Shown here piece after piece: positions 25,481-34,247 of a DNA stretch of 64,000 nucleotides. The stretch spans positions 2,818,501-2,882,500 of the forward strand of contig NZ_CP040106.1 of assembly GCF_005281475.1 (NCBI RefSeq), in the 5' to 3' direction. Below the pieces are notes generated by a model. The model was not told the DNA's origin. It made no database searches and saw nothing but the letters and a program-made list of their open reading frames with translations. The stretch is from Echinicola rosea. Lineage in GTDB: Bacteria; Bacteroidota; Bacteroidia; Cytophagales; Cyclobacteriaceae. Position numbers and translations under genes: made by a program. The first letter of the stretch is position 1; every line of letters starts with the position of its first letter.

Positions 25481-27070
25481 CTAAGGGTTGACTGAAAACT
25501 CCAACTTCTTGAGTCCATCCTGAATTTCTGGGGCTCCCATAAAGAGTTTCCAACCGAGCCCGGAGCGATGGTTTTCGATCATGGCCACGATGGGGCCTTG
25601 GTCGATGGCCAAGTATCTTTCTGGATAATAGTCCGCTTCAGGGCTTAAGGCGTCATAGAAGCCATAACGCCCAAAAACCTTTTCTCCATAATTGAAATAG
25701 AGGTTTTTTAATACTTTTAATGATTCCTGAGGGGTGTAGGGCATGGAAGAAAGTGCCGCGGTGGGTGTGATGACGCCAAGGTCGCGGCCAGGTCTGTGGC
25801 CAGCATAGCCATTGACCGAATAGCTGGCGGTCAAGCCCCAAAGGTCTTCCCCGTAGCCTTTGTATCCATCCTTGTTTTCGATGCACCAAGCACGGTTAAT
25901 CAGCGTATGGTTTTTGTTTTCCTGCCAGTAGTTGGCGTAGCGGTCTTCCAAGCCTTTAGGGTTGAGTCCGTGGTAAGAATAGTGTGCCCAGAAGAGCGGT
26001 CCGCCCATTTTCTCGGCACCATTATGCTTTAGTGTCAATTTATACCCAAAAGCTTCTACATCCGTATTGATGTCACCACTGCGCGCCCAGCCTTTATGGT
26101 ACACACTGGCAGGGACGGAATGTGTGGGAGAGGCAGCAGCGAGAATGTAGGTGATCAGGCATTCGTTATAGCCTTCGAGTGGGAAGTTCATGTCCCAAGC
26201 GTAATTTGGAGACCAGTGCCAATAAAGCACGTCTTGACCACCTTGGGTGTACCAATCCCATTCCATTTCTTTCCATAGCTGGTCGATTTTTTGGGCAATG
26301 GTTTTTTCCTTTTCTGAGCCATTTTTATAATATTCCCTTACTGCTAGCAGCCCTTGCATCAAAAAGGCAGATTCTACCAAGTCTCCACCATCGTCCTTTT
26401 TGCTGAATGCTTTGACTTTGCCAGTTTCGCCTTGTAGCCAATGTGGCCATACACCGTGGAAGCGGTCAGCTTCTGCGAGGAAGTTGACCATTTTTTCAAA
26501 ACGATCGGCTCCTTCTTCTCGTGTAATCCATCCACGGTCAATACCTGCCAGTAAACCGTATATACCAAAGCCGGTACCTCCGGTGGTGACCACACTTTCA
26601 TCGTTTTGGGGATAGTTTCCGTCGATGTGGATGCGCTCTCTGGCCATTCCGGAGTTGGGCTCCGCTCCTTCCCAAAAATAGCGAAAGGTGTAATATTGGA
26701 CCATGTCGATTAATTGCTCGTCGGTAAGGTCTTTGGTCAGCACTTTGGTGCTGCCGATTTCCCTGGTTTCGCCAGTAGGTTCTACAGAGGTGATACGGTA
26801 GTTTAGCTCTAGATTATTGCCCAGATCATTGACGAAGTCCATGTACAGGGTGTCCCTGATCGTGGCCCTTTTGCTGAAATTGTTGTCGCCGGAGCTTACC
26901 CATATTTCGTACTTATCTGCTCCTTCTTGGGCTGGCCAAGTGAGTTCCACATGGCGAGGGTATCCGGTCGCTTGGATGGGGCTTTTTGTGGCGGTTTCGT
27001 TCGAGGTGCAACCCCAAAAGGCAATAACTGCCAGCAGGAGGAACACTTGTTTTCTAGGGAGGTTATTCAT
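25481..27070 (-). CDS. GH144-type glucanase lipoprotein (endo-beta-1,2-glucanase family)
   Basis: The 529-residue lipoprotein has lipobox AFWGC at Cys21. A short fibronectin-like domain (about 35-115) is followed by the glycoamylase/COG5368 domain (PF10091, CAZy GH144). Conserved blocks are YYTFRYFWEGAEPNSGMARE, VVTTGGTGFGIYGLLAGIDR, FHGVWPHWLQGETGK, KDDGGDLVESAFLMQGLLAV, YWHWSPNYAWDMNFPLEGYN and AIDQGPIVAMIENHRSGLGW. Characterised GH144 enzymes cleave beta-1,2-glucan to short sophoro-oligosaccharides. It is the last gene of the PUL, 11 nt after the esterase gene. A paralogue lies at 32142-34109. It is likely surface- or periplasm-anchored. Confidence 0.87.
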   Translation of the reverse strand: MNNLPRKQVFLLLAVIAFWGCTSNETATKSPIQATGYPRHVELTWPAQEGADKYEIWVSSGDNNFSKRATIRDTLYMDFVNDLGNNLELNYRITSVEPTGETREIGSTKVLTKDLTDEQLIDMVQYYTFRYFWEGAEPNSGMARERIHIDGNYPQNDESVVTTGGTGFGIYGLLAGIDRGWITREEGADRFEKMVNFLAEADRFHGVWPHWLQGETGKVKAFSKKDDGGDLVESAFLMQGLLAVREYYKNGSEKEKTIAQKIDQLWKEMEWDWYTQGGQDVLYWHWSPNYAWDMNFPLEGYNECLITYILAAASPTHSVPASVYHKGWARSGDINTDVEAFGYKLTLKHNGAEKMGGPLFWAHYSYHGLNPKGLEDRYANYWQENKNHTLINRAWCIENKDGYKGYGEDLWGLTASYSVNGYAGHRPGRDLGVITPTAALSSMPYTPQESLKVLKNLYFNYGEKVFGRYGFYDALSPEADYYPERYLAIDQGPIVAMIENHRSGLGWKLFMGAPEIQDGLKKLEFSVNP

Positions 27071-27081
27071 GGTCTTTACGG

Positions 27082-27888
27082 TTATTTATGTTTTGAAAAT
27101 AGCCAATGCAATAAGTCGGGTTCGTCAAAGGTCGGATCCCAGGCATTGTGATTGGCTTCGGGATAAAGGCTGTATTTCACGTCAGCCCCTTCTTCTTTGA
27201 GTTTCTTGTACACCCGCTGCGAAAGGATAGGGGGGACGATGTCATCCTTGCCTCCATGGGTGATCCATAAGGAGGTGTGAGGTGCGTATTTTTTGGCTAG
27301 CGAGAGGTTGCCCCCGCCACAAATGGCGATGGCCGCGGCATATTTCTTCGGCCATCTGCCCAGTGTCTCGAATGTGCCAAATCCACCCATGGACAGCCCC
27401 ATGATGTAAAGGCGCTTTTTGTCGATCCGGTTTTCTTTGATCAGCTTTTTGGTCAGGTCGTTGACCAGATCCAGTTGCTCGGATGGTTGCTCCACAGATT
27501 GGCTGAAGTCAGGGTCACCTTTACCGAAGAGCTCCTTACGGACACTGATGTCAATCCAGTATTTGTCCATCGGACATTGTGGAAACACCACGATTGCAGG
27601 GAAGTGCTCTCGGTTTTCTGGGGATAAGAACAGGTCGGCACCATGGGTAAGCTGCTTTTCATTGTCATTTCCCCGTTCACCTGCGCCATGGAGAAAAAGC
27701 ACCATGGGATACTTTTTACCGTTGTCGTAGTGTTCAGGATACAGTATTCGGTAAAGGAGCGAGTCACCTTTATGATTGACAAAGACCCGTTTTTCAAATA
27801 ACGACTTGTCCTGTGCCGATAATCCGCTGGAACTGCAGCATATCAGGATGGCAACCAGAACAGGAAAATAGGTTTTCAATGTATTCAT
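27082..27888 (-). CDS. Exported esterase/peptidase-like alpha/beta hydrolase
   Basis: The 268-residue protein has an N-terminal export signal ending near SGLSAQ. A lipoprotein reading with ICCSS is less likely. The PHB-depolymerase/prolyl-oligopeptidase-like hydrolase has VLFLHGAGERGND (oxyanion region), YIMGLSMGGFGTF (nucleophile Ser), THGGKDDIVP (acid) and EANHNAWD (His). Similar single-domain hydrolases occur in glycan loci as carbohydrate esterases. In this locus it could remove acyl decorations from the glucan, for example succinyl or acetyl groups on periplasmic cyclic glucans. That substrate is inference. It overlaps no neighbour and is 11 nt upstream of the GH144 gene. Confidence 0.8.
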   Translation of the reverse strand: MNTLKTYFPVLVAILICCSSSGLSAQDKSLFEKRVFVNHKGDSLLYRILYPEHYDNGKKYPMVLFLHGAGERGNDNEKQLTHGADLFLSPENREHFPAIVVFPQCPMDKYWIDISVRKELFGKGDPDFSQSVEQPSEQLDLVNDLTKKLIKENRIDKKRLYIMGLSMGGFGTFETLGRWPKKYAAAIAICGGGNLSLAKKYAPHTSLWITHGGKDDIVPPILSQRVYKKLKEEGADVKYSLYPEANHNAWDPTFDEPDLLHWLFSKHK

Positions 27889-28115
27889 TTTATTAATAGT
27901 TTTTTAACCACAGAATGCGCAAAGAGTACGGAGATTTAATTGGAAATGAATTGTCCTTGATCTGCTTTCGTTTTTTCGTTATCGGAAGGAAGAATGATGT
28001 GGCCACCCCTGCTATCGAAGACGAGATGGCTTCACTCCGTTACTCTCCGTTCACAAGGACGGCTAAACAATTTTCCAATCTCTCAATGCTACCATTTTAC
28101 CATTTAGCAATTTAA
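27889..28115. repeat. Low-complexity and dispersed-repeat spacer
   Basis: The spacer contains AACCACAGAATGCGCAAAGA, a GATGGCTTCACTCCGTTACT fragment of a common intergenic repeat, and the CAATTTTCCAATCTCTCAAT tract that recurs elsewhere between genes. No gene is supported. A short plus-strand frame here has no recognisable coding features. It separates the sulfatase from the esterase inside the PUL. Confidence 0.5.
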
Positions 28116-29615
28116 TCAATAGGTTCGTTGGAACCGATGGTCGAGCTTGGGATGGCGGATAGGTTTTAACGGGATTTGGGTTCCGTCGGTGTTTTCCAGC
28201 CAGTCCCAGACTTCGTTCCTAAGTCGCTTACTCAAGTCCTTGTATTCGGGGTCCCTGATCAGGTTGTTCATCTCATAAGGGTCTTTTTGGATGTCGTAGA
28301 GTTCATTGATATCCCAGACGCCTTGGTTAAAGATGTACTTGTACTGATCTGTCCTTACGGCAAATACCGTGGGAGTAGAAGGATAGGCCATTTCCCAATA
28401 GTATTCATAAAACACTTTCTCGCGCCAGTCCACCTTCTTCTGCTCCAAAAGTGGCACGAAGGATTCTCCTTGCATCTGCTCAGGAGTGCTGCTCATTCCG
28501 GCCACTTCCAGTAAAGTGGGAGCGATGTCAATGTTCATCACCATTTGGTCAATGGTGATTCCCGGTTTTACCATTTTGGGATATTTTACCAGCAAGGGCA
28601 CCTTCATGGATTCTTCATAGGCATGCCGCTTATCGATCAGGCCATGCTCCCCAAAGGAGAAGCCATTATCTCCCATATAAACCACAATGGTGTTTTCCTC
28701 CAATCCCTCCTCTTCGAGCCAATCCATCACCCGGCCGATACTTTCGTCCAAGGCCATAAGAGTTTCCAAATAGCTTTTATAGAAAACATTAAAAGGAAGT
28801 TGGCCATGGTACATGTAATCTACGCCGTGCCAGCTGTATCGTTGTTTTCTCACCCAGTCGGGGATGTCCTTATAGTTTACCTTGGTCTCTGGTGCCCGAA
28901 TGATATCTCCGTAAAATTTACTGCTGTCCGTGGCGGTCAGGTACATGGAAGGTGGGGTCACAATGGGCAAGGTGTCGTACATCCCTTCGTGCCGTTTGGC
29001 AGGCTGAAATTCGGAATGAACAGCCTTGTGGGAAAGGTACAGCATGAAAGGCTCTTCTTCCTCAAGGCTGTTCAGCCAGCTCAGCGCTTCGTTGGTCAGC
29101 AGATCGGAGGTATAGCTTCCTTCTGGTTGGGGAATCCTTTTGCCGTTGATGTTGAAAACGGGATCATAATAGGTGCCCTGACCACGAAAACTCACCCATT
29201 GGTCAAAACCAGGCTGGGGCATGTCATCGGTATTGCCCATGTGCCACTTGCCAAAAAAACCGGTTTTATACCCCATTTCTTGCAAATATTGCGGAAAAAA
29301 GGTCAGATCATCCGGCAAAGGAGCCTGATTGTCCACAATAGTATGGGTATGGGCATACTGTCCCGTGAGGATGGATGCCCGGCTAGGAGAACAGAGCGAA
29401 GTACTTACAAAGGCGTTGTTCATGTGCGCCCCTTCCGCAGCTATTCTGTCCATATTGGGCGTTTTGAGACCGGGTACCGCTCCCGTAAACCCCATGAAAT
29501 CATAGCGATGGTCATCGGAAAGAATGAACACAATATTGGGTTTTGCGGATTGTCCAAACACCTGCATACTAAGAAGCAAGCCAAAGACCCATAATAGTAT
29601 AGTTCTATTTAACAT
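28116..29615 (-). CDS. Secreted type I sulfatase (N-acetylglucosamine-6-sulfatase-like)
   Basis: The start is set at ATG 29615, which opens directly with signal peptide MLNRTILLWVFGLLLSMQVF-GQ. The longer frame adds 36 residues of repeat-derived sequence. The 499-residue formylglycine sulfatase has metal ligands PNIVFILSDDHRYD, and signature C75-S-P-S-R with ASILTGQ whose Cys is converted to formylglycine. FGKWHMGN and GDNGFSFGEHGLIDKRHAYE follow. The overall pattern resembles S1 enzymes acting on glucosamine 6-sulfate. Sulfate is not expected in plain beta-1,2-glucan, so its role in this PUL is unclear. It may act on a decorated glycan or a charged substituent. Repeat-filled spacers on both sides suggest later insertion. 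Confidence 0.85.
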   Translation of the reverse strand: MLNRTILLWVFGLLLSMQVFGQSAKPNIVFILSDDHRYDFMGFTGAVPGLKTPNMDRIAAEGAHMNNAFVSTSLCSPSRASILTGQYAHTHTIVDNQAPLPDDLTFFPQYLQEMGYKTGFFGKWHMGNTDDMPQPGFDQWVSFRGQGTYYDPVFNINGKRIPQPEGSYTSDLLTNEALSWLNSLEEEEPFMLYLSHKAVHSEFQPAKRHEGMYDTLPIVTPPSMYLTATDSSKFYGDIIRAPETKVNYKDIPDWVRKQRYSWHGVDYMYHGQLPFNVFYKSYLETLMALDESIGRVMDWLEEEGLEENTIVVYMGDNGFSFGEHGLIDKRHAYEESMKVPLLVKYPKMVKPGITIDQMVMNIDIAPTLLEVAGMSSTPEQMQGESFVPLLEQKKVDWREKVFYEYYWEMAYPSTPTVFAVRTDQYKYIFNQGVWDINELYDIQKDPYEMNNLIRDPEYKDLSKRLRNEVWDWLENTDGTQIPLKPIRHPKLDHRFQRTY

Positions 29616-29769
29616 TTCAAATAAGGTTATAGGTTTTCTTGATGAGGAGGTGGGAATTATGAATTTAGAATGTTGAGTTAGTAATGATGAATTAAGAATG
29701 ATGTTTTGGTTCACCGGTTTCACAATGGTACCACCTTACAATTCTACCGTCCAACAGTCCCACAATCTT
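29616..29769. repeat. Low-complexity spacer upstream of the sulfatase
   Basis: AATTATGAATTTAGAATGTT-type and CAATCTTTCAATTTTTCCAA-type tracts fill this spacer between the GH3 gene and the sulfatase gene. They resemble tracts found before trpG and trpA. No promoter of TAnnTTTG type stands out. Confidence 0.45.
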
Positions 29770-32070
29770 TCAATTTTTCCAATCAATCTTCTTAGTACTT
29801 ACTTCACTGGAGTTGGTCCCAATCATGATTTCAAATTCTCCTGGCTCAAACACAAAATCCAAGCTGTGGTTATAGAATTTGAGGTCTTCTTGGGTCAGCT
29901 CAAAGTTGATTTCTTTGGTTTCTCCCGCTTTGAGGAAGACCTTTTGAAAACCTTTAAGCTCTTTGACAGGCCGGGTCATACTGCCCACCAAGTCTCTAAC
30001 ATACAATTGAACCACTTCTTTGCCGTCAAATTCCCCCGAATTGGTAAGGGAAATGCTGGCGGTAAGGGTTTGGTCTCCGTTTAGCTGATCGGTGCTTAGG
30101 GAAAGGTCTCCATATTCAAATTCCGTATAACTAAGTCCATAGCCAAAGGGAAATAATGGTTCATTGGGCACATCCAGGTAGTTGGAGCGAAATTTCTGGA
30201 ACCATTGTCCTTCTGGTAGGGGGCGGCCGGTATTCTTGTGGTTGTAATAAATGGGGATTTGTCCTGTGTTTTGTGGGAAGGTCATGGTCAATTTTCCAGA
30301 AGGATTTACCTCACCGAACAGCACATCGGCAATGGCGTCTCCAGCTTCACTTCCTCCAAACCAGACATTGAGGATGGATGGGATGTTTTCCTTTTCCCAC
30401 TGGATGGCCAATGGACGTCCGGTAAACAGCACCATGACGATCGGCTTGCCTGTTTCGGCCAATGCTTTAAGCAGCCTACGCTGGTTGGCGGGTAAATCGA
30501 TGGTGCTTAGGCTGGACGATTCTCCGCTCATTTCGGCAGATTCACCCATGGCAGCCACGATGACATCGGCTTCTTTTGCAGCTTCTACGGCTTCTTGGAT
30601 CAATTCCTCCTCGGGCCTGTGGTCCCGGTAGGTAGGTTTACCAAAGACACTTACCCGGGATTCCAAGAGGGAGTCGGCCACTACATTGGCCCCACGGGCT
30701 TCTACGATCTTCACATCATTTCCGACGGCATTTTGGATACCCTGCTTGAGGGAAACAGACTCCTTAAACCTTCCGGCGACACTCCATGTACCGGTCATGT
30801 TTTCTGCATTGTCTGCCATTGGCCCGATCAGGGCTATGGTGCCATTTTTTTTCAGGGGCAATACTTCCCCTTCATTTTTCATAAGCACAAAAGACTGGGA
30901 AGCAATTTCTCTGGAAATTTGCCTGTTTTCAGCATTGAATATTTCTGTTTCGGCCCTTTCTTGGTCACAATAGCGATAGGGATCTTCGAATAGGCCAAGT
31001 TTAAATTTGGCGATCAGTATCCTTCTGCAAGCCTCGTCTATTTGCGCTTCGGTGATAATGCCTTCTTCGAGGGATGCCTTTAAGGTGGTCAAGAAGCCTT
31101 CGCCCACCATGTCCATGTCCACGCCTGCTTTCAGTGCTTTGGCCGATACGGCCTTGAGGTCCCCGATTCCGTGGGCGATCATTTCATTGATCGCGGTATA
31201 ATCGGTCACGACGAAGCCATCAAAGCCCCATTCATGACGCAACAAATCCATCATCAGCCACTTGTTGGCACTGGCGGGGATGCCTTCCACTTCGTTAAAA
31301 GCAGTCATCACCGTGCCTACACCTGCATCCACTGCAGCTTTGTAGGGAGGGAAATACTCGTTGTACATCCGTTGTCGGCTCATGTCCACAGTGTTATAGT
31401 CCCTGCCTGCTTCCGGTGCTCCATAAAGGGCAAAGTGCTTGACGCAGGCCATCAGGGTGTTGTTTAGGCTCAGGTCATTGCCTTGGTACCCTTCTACCAT
31501 GGCTTTGGCAATCTGAGCACCAAGATATGGGTCTTCACCACTTCCTTCGGATACGCGGCCCCAGCGTGGTTCGCGGGAGATGTCCGTCATGGGAGAAAAG
31601 GTCCAGTTGATGCCGTCCGCACTGGCTTCTTTTGCCGCTAGTTGAGCAGATTTTTTGATCAGGTCCATGTCCCAAGTGCATGATAGCCCTAGGGGAATGG
31701 GGAAAATGGTTTCGTAACCGTGGATTACATCCATTCCGAAGAGTAGCGGAATGCCCAAACGGCTTTCTTCCACGGCCACCTGCTGCACATCGCGGATTTT
31801 TTTTACGGTCTTGATGTTAAAAAGCCCGCCGACTTTGCCCGCTTTTATTTTTTCGGCAATATTGCTGCTGGACGCTTGACCTGTGGTGAAATCACCTGCT
31901 GCAGGTAGGTTTAGCTGACCGATTTTTTCTTCCAATGTCATCAGGGCCAAGACAGAATCGGCCTTTTGAACAAAAGGATCGTTTCCGTTTGGTTCTGGTG
32001 TGCTGCCTGAGGGTTTAAAGGCCATTATGAAGCATCCGATGACCAGTATTATGAGGATATATCTTTTCAT
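29770..32070 (-). CDS. GH3 beta-glucosidase (BglX-like)
   Basis: The 766-residue exported enzyme has an N-terminal signal-anchor (YILIILVIGCFIMAF; lipoprotein reading VIGC possible). The GH3 (alpha/beta)8 domain has FGMDVIHGYETIFPIPLGLS, EPRWGRVSEGSGEDPYLG, the KHF motif at 211-213, and WGFDGFVVTDYTAI with Asp290 as the nucleophile. The alpha/beta sandwich domain and a C-terminal fibronectin type III domain (GKEVVQLYVRDLVGSMTRPV) follow. Length and order match BglX-type beta-glucosidases. In GH144-containing loci of Bacteroidota, GH3 enzymes of this kind hydrolyse sophorose and beta-1,2-gluco-oligosaccharides. That specificity is inferred from the neighbours. It follows the longer GH144 gene on the same strand. 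Confidence 0.92.
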   Translation of the reverse strand: MKRYILIILVIGCFIMAFKPSGSTPEPNGNDPFVQKADSVLALMTLEEKIGQLNLPAAGDFTTGQASSSNIAEKIKAGKVGGLFNIKTVKKIRDVQQVAVEESRLGIPLLFGMDVIHGYETIFPIPLGLSCTWDMDLIKKSAQLAAKEASADGINWTFSPMTDISREPRWGRVSEGSGEDPYLGAQIAKAMVEGYQGNDLSLNNTLMACVKHFALYGAPEAGRDYNTVDMSRQRMYNEYFPPYKAAVDAGVGTVMTAFNEVEGIPASANKWLMMDLLRHEWGFDGFVVTDYTAINEMIAHGIGDLKAVSAKALKAGVDMDMVGEGFLTTLKASLEEGIITEAQIDEACRRILIAKFKLGLFEDPYRYCDQERAETEIFNAENRQISREIASQSFVLMKNEGEVLPLKKNGTIALIGPMADNAENMTGTWSVAGRFKESVSLKQGIQNAVGNDVKIVEARGANVVADSLLESRVSVFGKPTYRDHRPEEELIQEAVEAAKEADVIVAAMGESAEMSGESSSLSTIDLPANQRRLLKALAETGKPIVMVLFTGRPLAIQWEKENIPSILNVWFGGSEAGDAIADVLFGEVNPSGKLTMTFPQNTGQIPIYYNHKNTGRPLPEGQWFQKFRSNYLDVPNEPLFPFGYGLSYTEFEYGDLSLSTDQLNGDQTLTASISLTNSGEFDGKEVVQLYVRDLVGSMTRPVKELKGFQKVFLKAGETKEINFELTQEDLKFYNHSLDFVFEPGEFEIMIGTNSSEVSTKKIDWKN

Positions 32071-32141
32071 AGTGGTATATTTTTGTTCTTCTCAATTCAC
32101 TATTTGGTGGTCTTTACATGTAATGACAATTTATGCTTTGG

Positions 32142-34109
32142 TCAGTAACTAAAGCCAAGCCGGTCCAAGCCGTTCTGTACTTCCTGATCTTTCATGAATA
32201 CTTCCCAAAGCAATCCCGTCCGATGATTTTCGATCATGAGGATAATAGGGCCTTGATCAATGGCCAAATAGGAATCCGCATACCAGCTTTCAGTCAGGTT
32301 GAAAGCATCATAAAACCCATATTCACCCCATAACCTGTCCCCAAGTATATAATAGAAATACTGAAGTGCTTGCATGGATTTTTCCGGCGTATAGGGAAAG
32401 GATGAAAGCGCAGCAGTTGGTGTGATGACGCCCAGGTCATTGGTGGGGGAATGCGCACTGTAGCCATTGTGATTGTCACTAGCGGTAAGTCCCCAAATAT
32501 TTTCCCCATAGCCTATGAAACCCTTGGGATTTTGCACACAATAGGCTTGGTTGATCCGGCTATGGGCTTGGTTTTGCTCCCAATAATTGGCGTACTGGTC
32601 GGTCAGGTTTCTTGGGTCCAGCCCTAAGAAGGAATAATGGGCAAAGAAGAGCGGGCCACCAAGATCATTGCCCAAGGGCAAGGTCTGTTGATAATAGCTG
32701 TTGCCATTTTTTATTTCCCCATTCCGTGCCCAGCCGGTTTCATAAACGCTTTTATCAATGGAATGCGTCGGAGAAGCCGCTGCCAGGACATATACAATCA
32801 AGCTTTCATTGTATCCTCGGACGGGAAGGTTCATCTCCCAATTATAATCTGGAGACCAATGCCAGTAGAGCATATTGCTTCCATCTTTGGTGTACCAGTC
32901 CCATTCCACTGCTTCCCAGAGGGCAGTGATTTTGTCGATCAGTTCATTTTCGGCTGTGTTATGATTGTCGAGATAAGCCCTGACGGTCAATAGTCCCTGG
33001 ATCATAAAGGCCGTTTCCACCAAATCGCCCCCATTGTCTTTGGTGCTGAAAGGAATGGTATTACCGGTTTCGCCGTTCATCCAATGTGGCCAAGCGCCAT
33101 GAAAGCGATCGGCCGTCGCCAAAAAGTCCACTATTTTGGTCCATCTGGCAACAGCCTCTTTTCGGGTAATAAAGCCCCGCTCCACACCAACTATTATCGT
33201 CATCAGCCCAAAGCCTGATCCGCCTGTGGTTACGGTGTTGCCAGATGTGTTCCGCTCCCGTGAAAGACCACTGGTAGGGTGGGCAAAGTCCCAGAAATAA
33301 CGAAAGGTCTGTTCTTGTACTTTGGTGAGCAATGCTTCCTCTGATAAGGACGGGAATTTGGGGGTGTCGTCTATTTCGGTATAAAATTCACGGCTTATTC
33401 CTGCAAATTGCTCCCCGTTAGCCCCGTATAGCCCATCTGAGATTTTCAATGTATAGTGACTGAGATAGGTCAGCGGAGAACTGGACCTAACGGTCACGGC
33501 GTGATCATTGTCGCTCAATTCAAACTGTAAAGTTGGTGAAGCAGGTCCCGACAAGGTGAATGCCCCTTGCAGGGTGGATTCGTCGAGGGAATGGTTAAAG
33601 GAAAAAGTGCCCAAGAAATTTACAGGGACTTGCTGGACCCTGCCCGCTCTGGTGGTGTCACTACTTGGGATCATGGCGGAGGTTATCGACAAGTCTCCCA
33701 AGATGGTCTCAAACCTAAAGTCTGCACCCGAAAAGGAAGCACCACTGGTAGAAGTAAGTGTGTTTGCGATTTCGAGTTGGTAAGTAGTGCTCGTTTCGAG
33801 CGTTCCGATTACGGTAATGGTAAGGGTCTTACGGTCAGTTAAGAGGTGAGTAGAAAAATCCACGTCGGCATTGTCCTGACTAAGCGATACCGCCGAAGCA
33901 ACGGATGCTTCGCTGATAGGCTGGGAAAAGGACAGGCTTATGGATCGGTCAATAGCTACTTCTTCAGTGATGCCGTTAGGATCAAGAGAAGTTTCCCCAA
34001 TATAAGCACCGGTAAGCTCAAATGATGCCATCGCCCCTTCATCTTTTTTACAGGAAGCCAAGCAGGTGAAAAATAAGATGAATAGGTATAATCTAATCGA
34101 TTTGGGCAT
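32142..34109 (-). CDS. GH144-type glucanase lipoprotein with two N-terminal Ig-like domains
   Basis: The start at ATG 34109 gives a lipoprotein signal, MPKSIRLYLFILFFTCLASC. The longer frame to 34154 is less likely. The 655-residue protein has two SbsA/Big_5-like Ig domains at about 25-125 and 125-235 (ISLSFSQPISEASVASAVSL; FSFNHSLDESTLQGAF). The GH144/PF10091 catalytic domain follows: RYFWDFAHPTSGLSRERNTS, TVTTGGSGFGLMTIIVGVER, FHGAWPHWMNGETGN, KDNGGDLVETAFMIQGLLTV, YWHWSPDYNWEMNLPVRGYN, AIDQGPIILMIENHRTGL. It is paralogous to 25481-27070. The Ig domains probably extend the enzyme from the outer membrane surface. Expected product: beta-1,2-gluco-oligosaccharides. Confidence 0.87.
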   Translation of the reverse strand: MPKSIRLYLFILFFTCLASCKKDEGAMASFELTGAYIGETSLDPNGITEEVAIDRSISLSFSQPISEASVASAVSLSQDNADVDFSTHLLTDRKTLTITVIGTLETSTTYQLEIANTLTSTSGASFSGADFRFETILGDLSITSAMIPSSDTTRAGRVQQVPVNFLGTFSFNHSLDESTLQGAFTLSGPASPTLQFELSDNDHAVTVRSSSPLTYLSHYTLKISDGLYGANGEQFAGISREFYTEIDDTPKFPSLSEEALLTKVQEQTFRYFWDFAHPTSGLSRERNTSGNTVTTGGSGFGLMTIIVGVERGFITRKEAVARWTKIVDFLATADRFHGAWPHWMNGETGNTIPFSTKDNGGDLVETAFMIQGLLTVRAYLDNHNTAENELIDKITALWEAVEWDWYTKDGSNMLYWHWSPDYNWEMNLPVRGYNESLIVYVLAAASPTHSIDKSVYETGWARNGEIKNGNSYYQQTLPLGNDLGGPLFFAHYSFLGLDPRNLTDQYANYWEQNQAHSRINQAYCVQNPKGFIGYGENIWGLTASDNHNGYSAHSPTNDLGVITPTAALSSFPYTPEKSMQALQYFYYILGDRLWGEYGFYDAFNLTESWYADSYLAIDQGPIILMIENHRTGLLWEVFMKDQEVQNGLDRLGFSY

Positions 34110-34247
34110 ACTGAGGTACTGGAATGATGCTGTATATGACTTTTGCGTTGTCACAGGTTATTTGTTACGGTTTTAGTATGATTTTGAAAAACAAAGGAGA
34201 TGAAAGGAGGGCTCCATTGCTGAAACCCTCCTGGTATATGTAAAATA

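Noticed and set aside
28545..29594. 349-codon plus-strand open frame
   Set aside because: It lies entirely opposite the sulfatase gene, whose motifs are clear. It has no recognisable domain.
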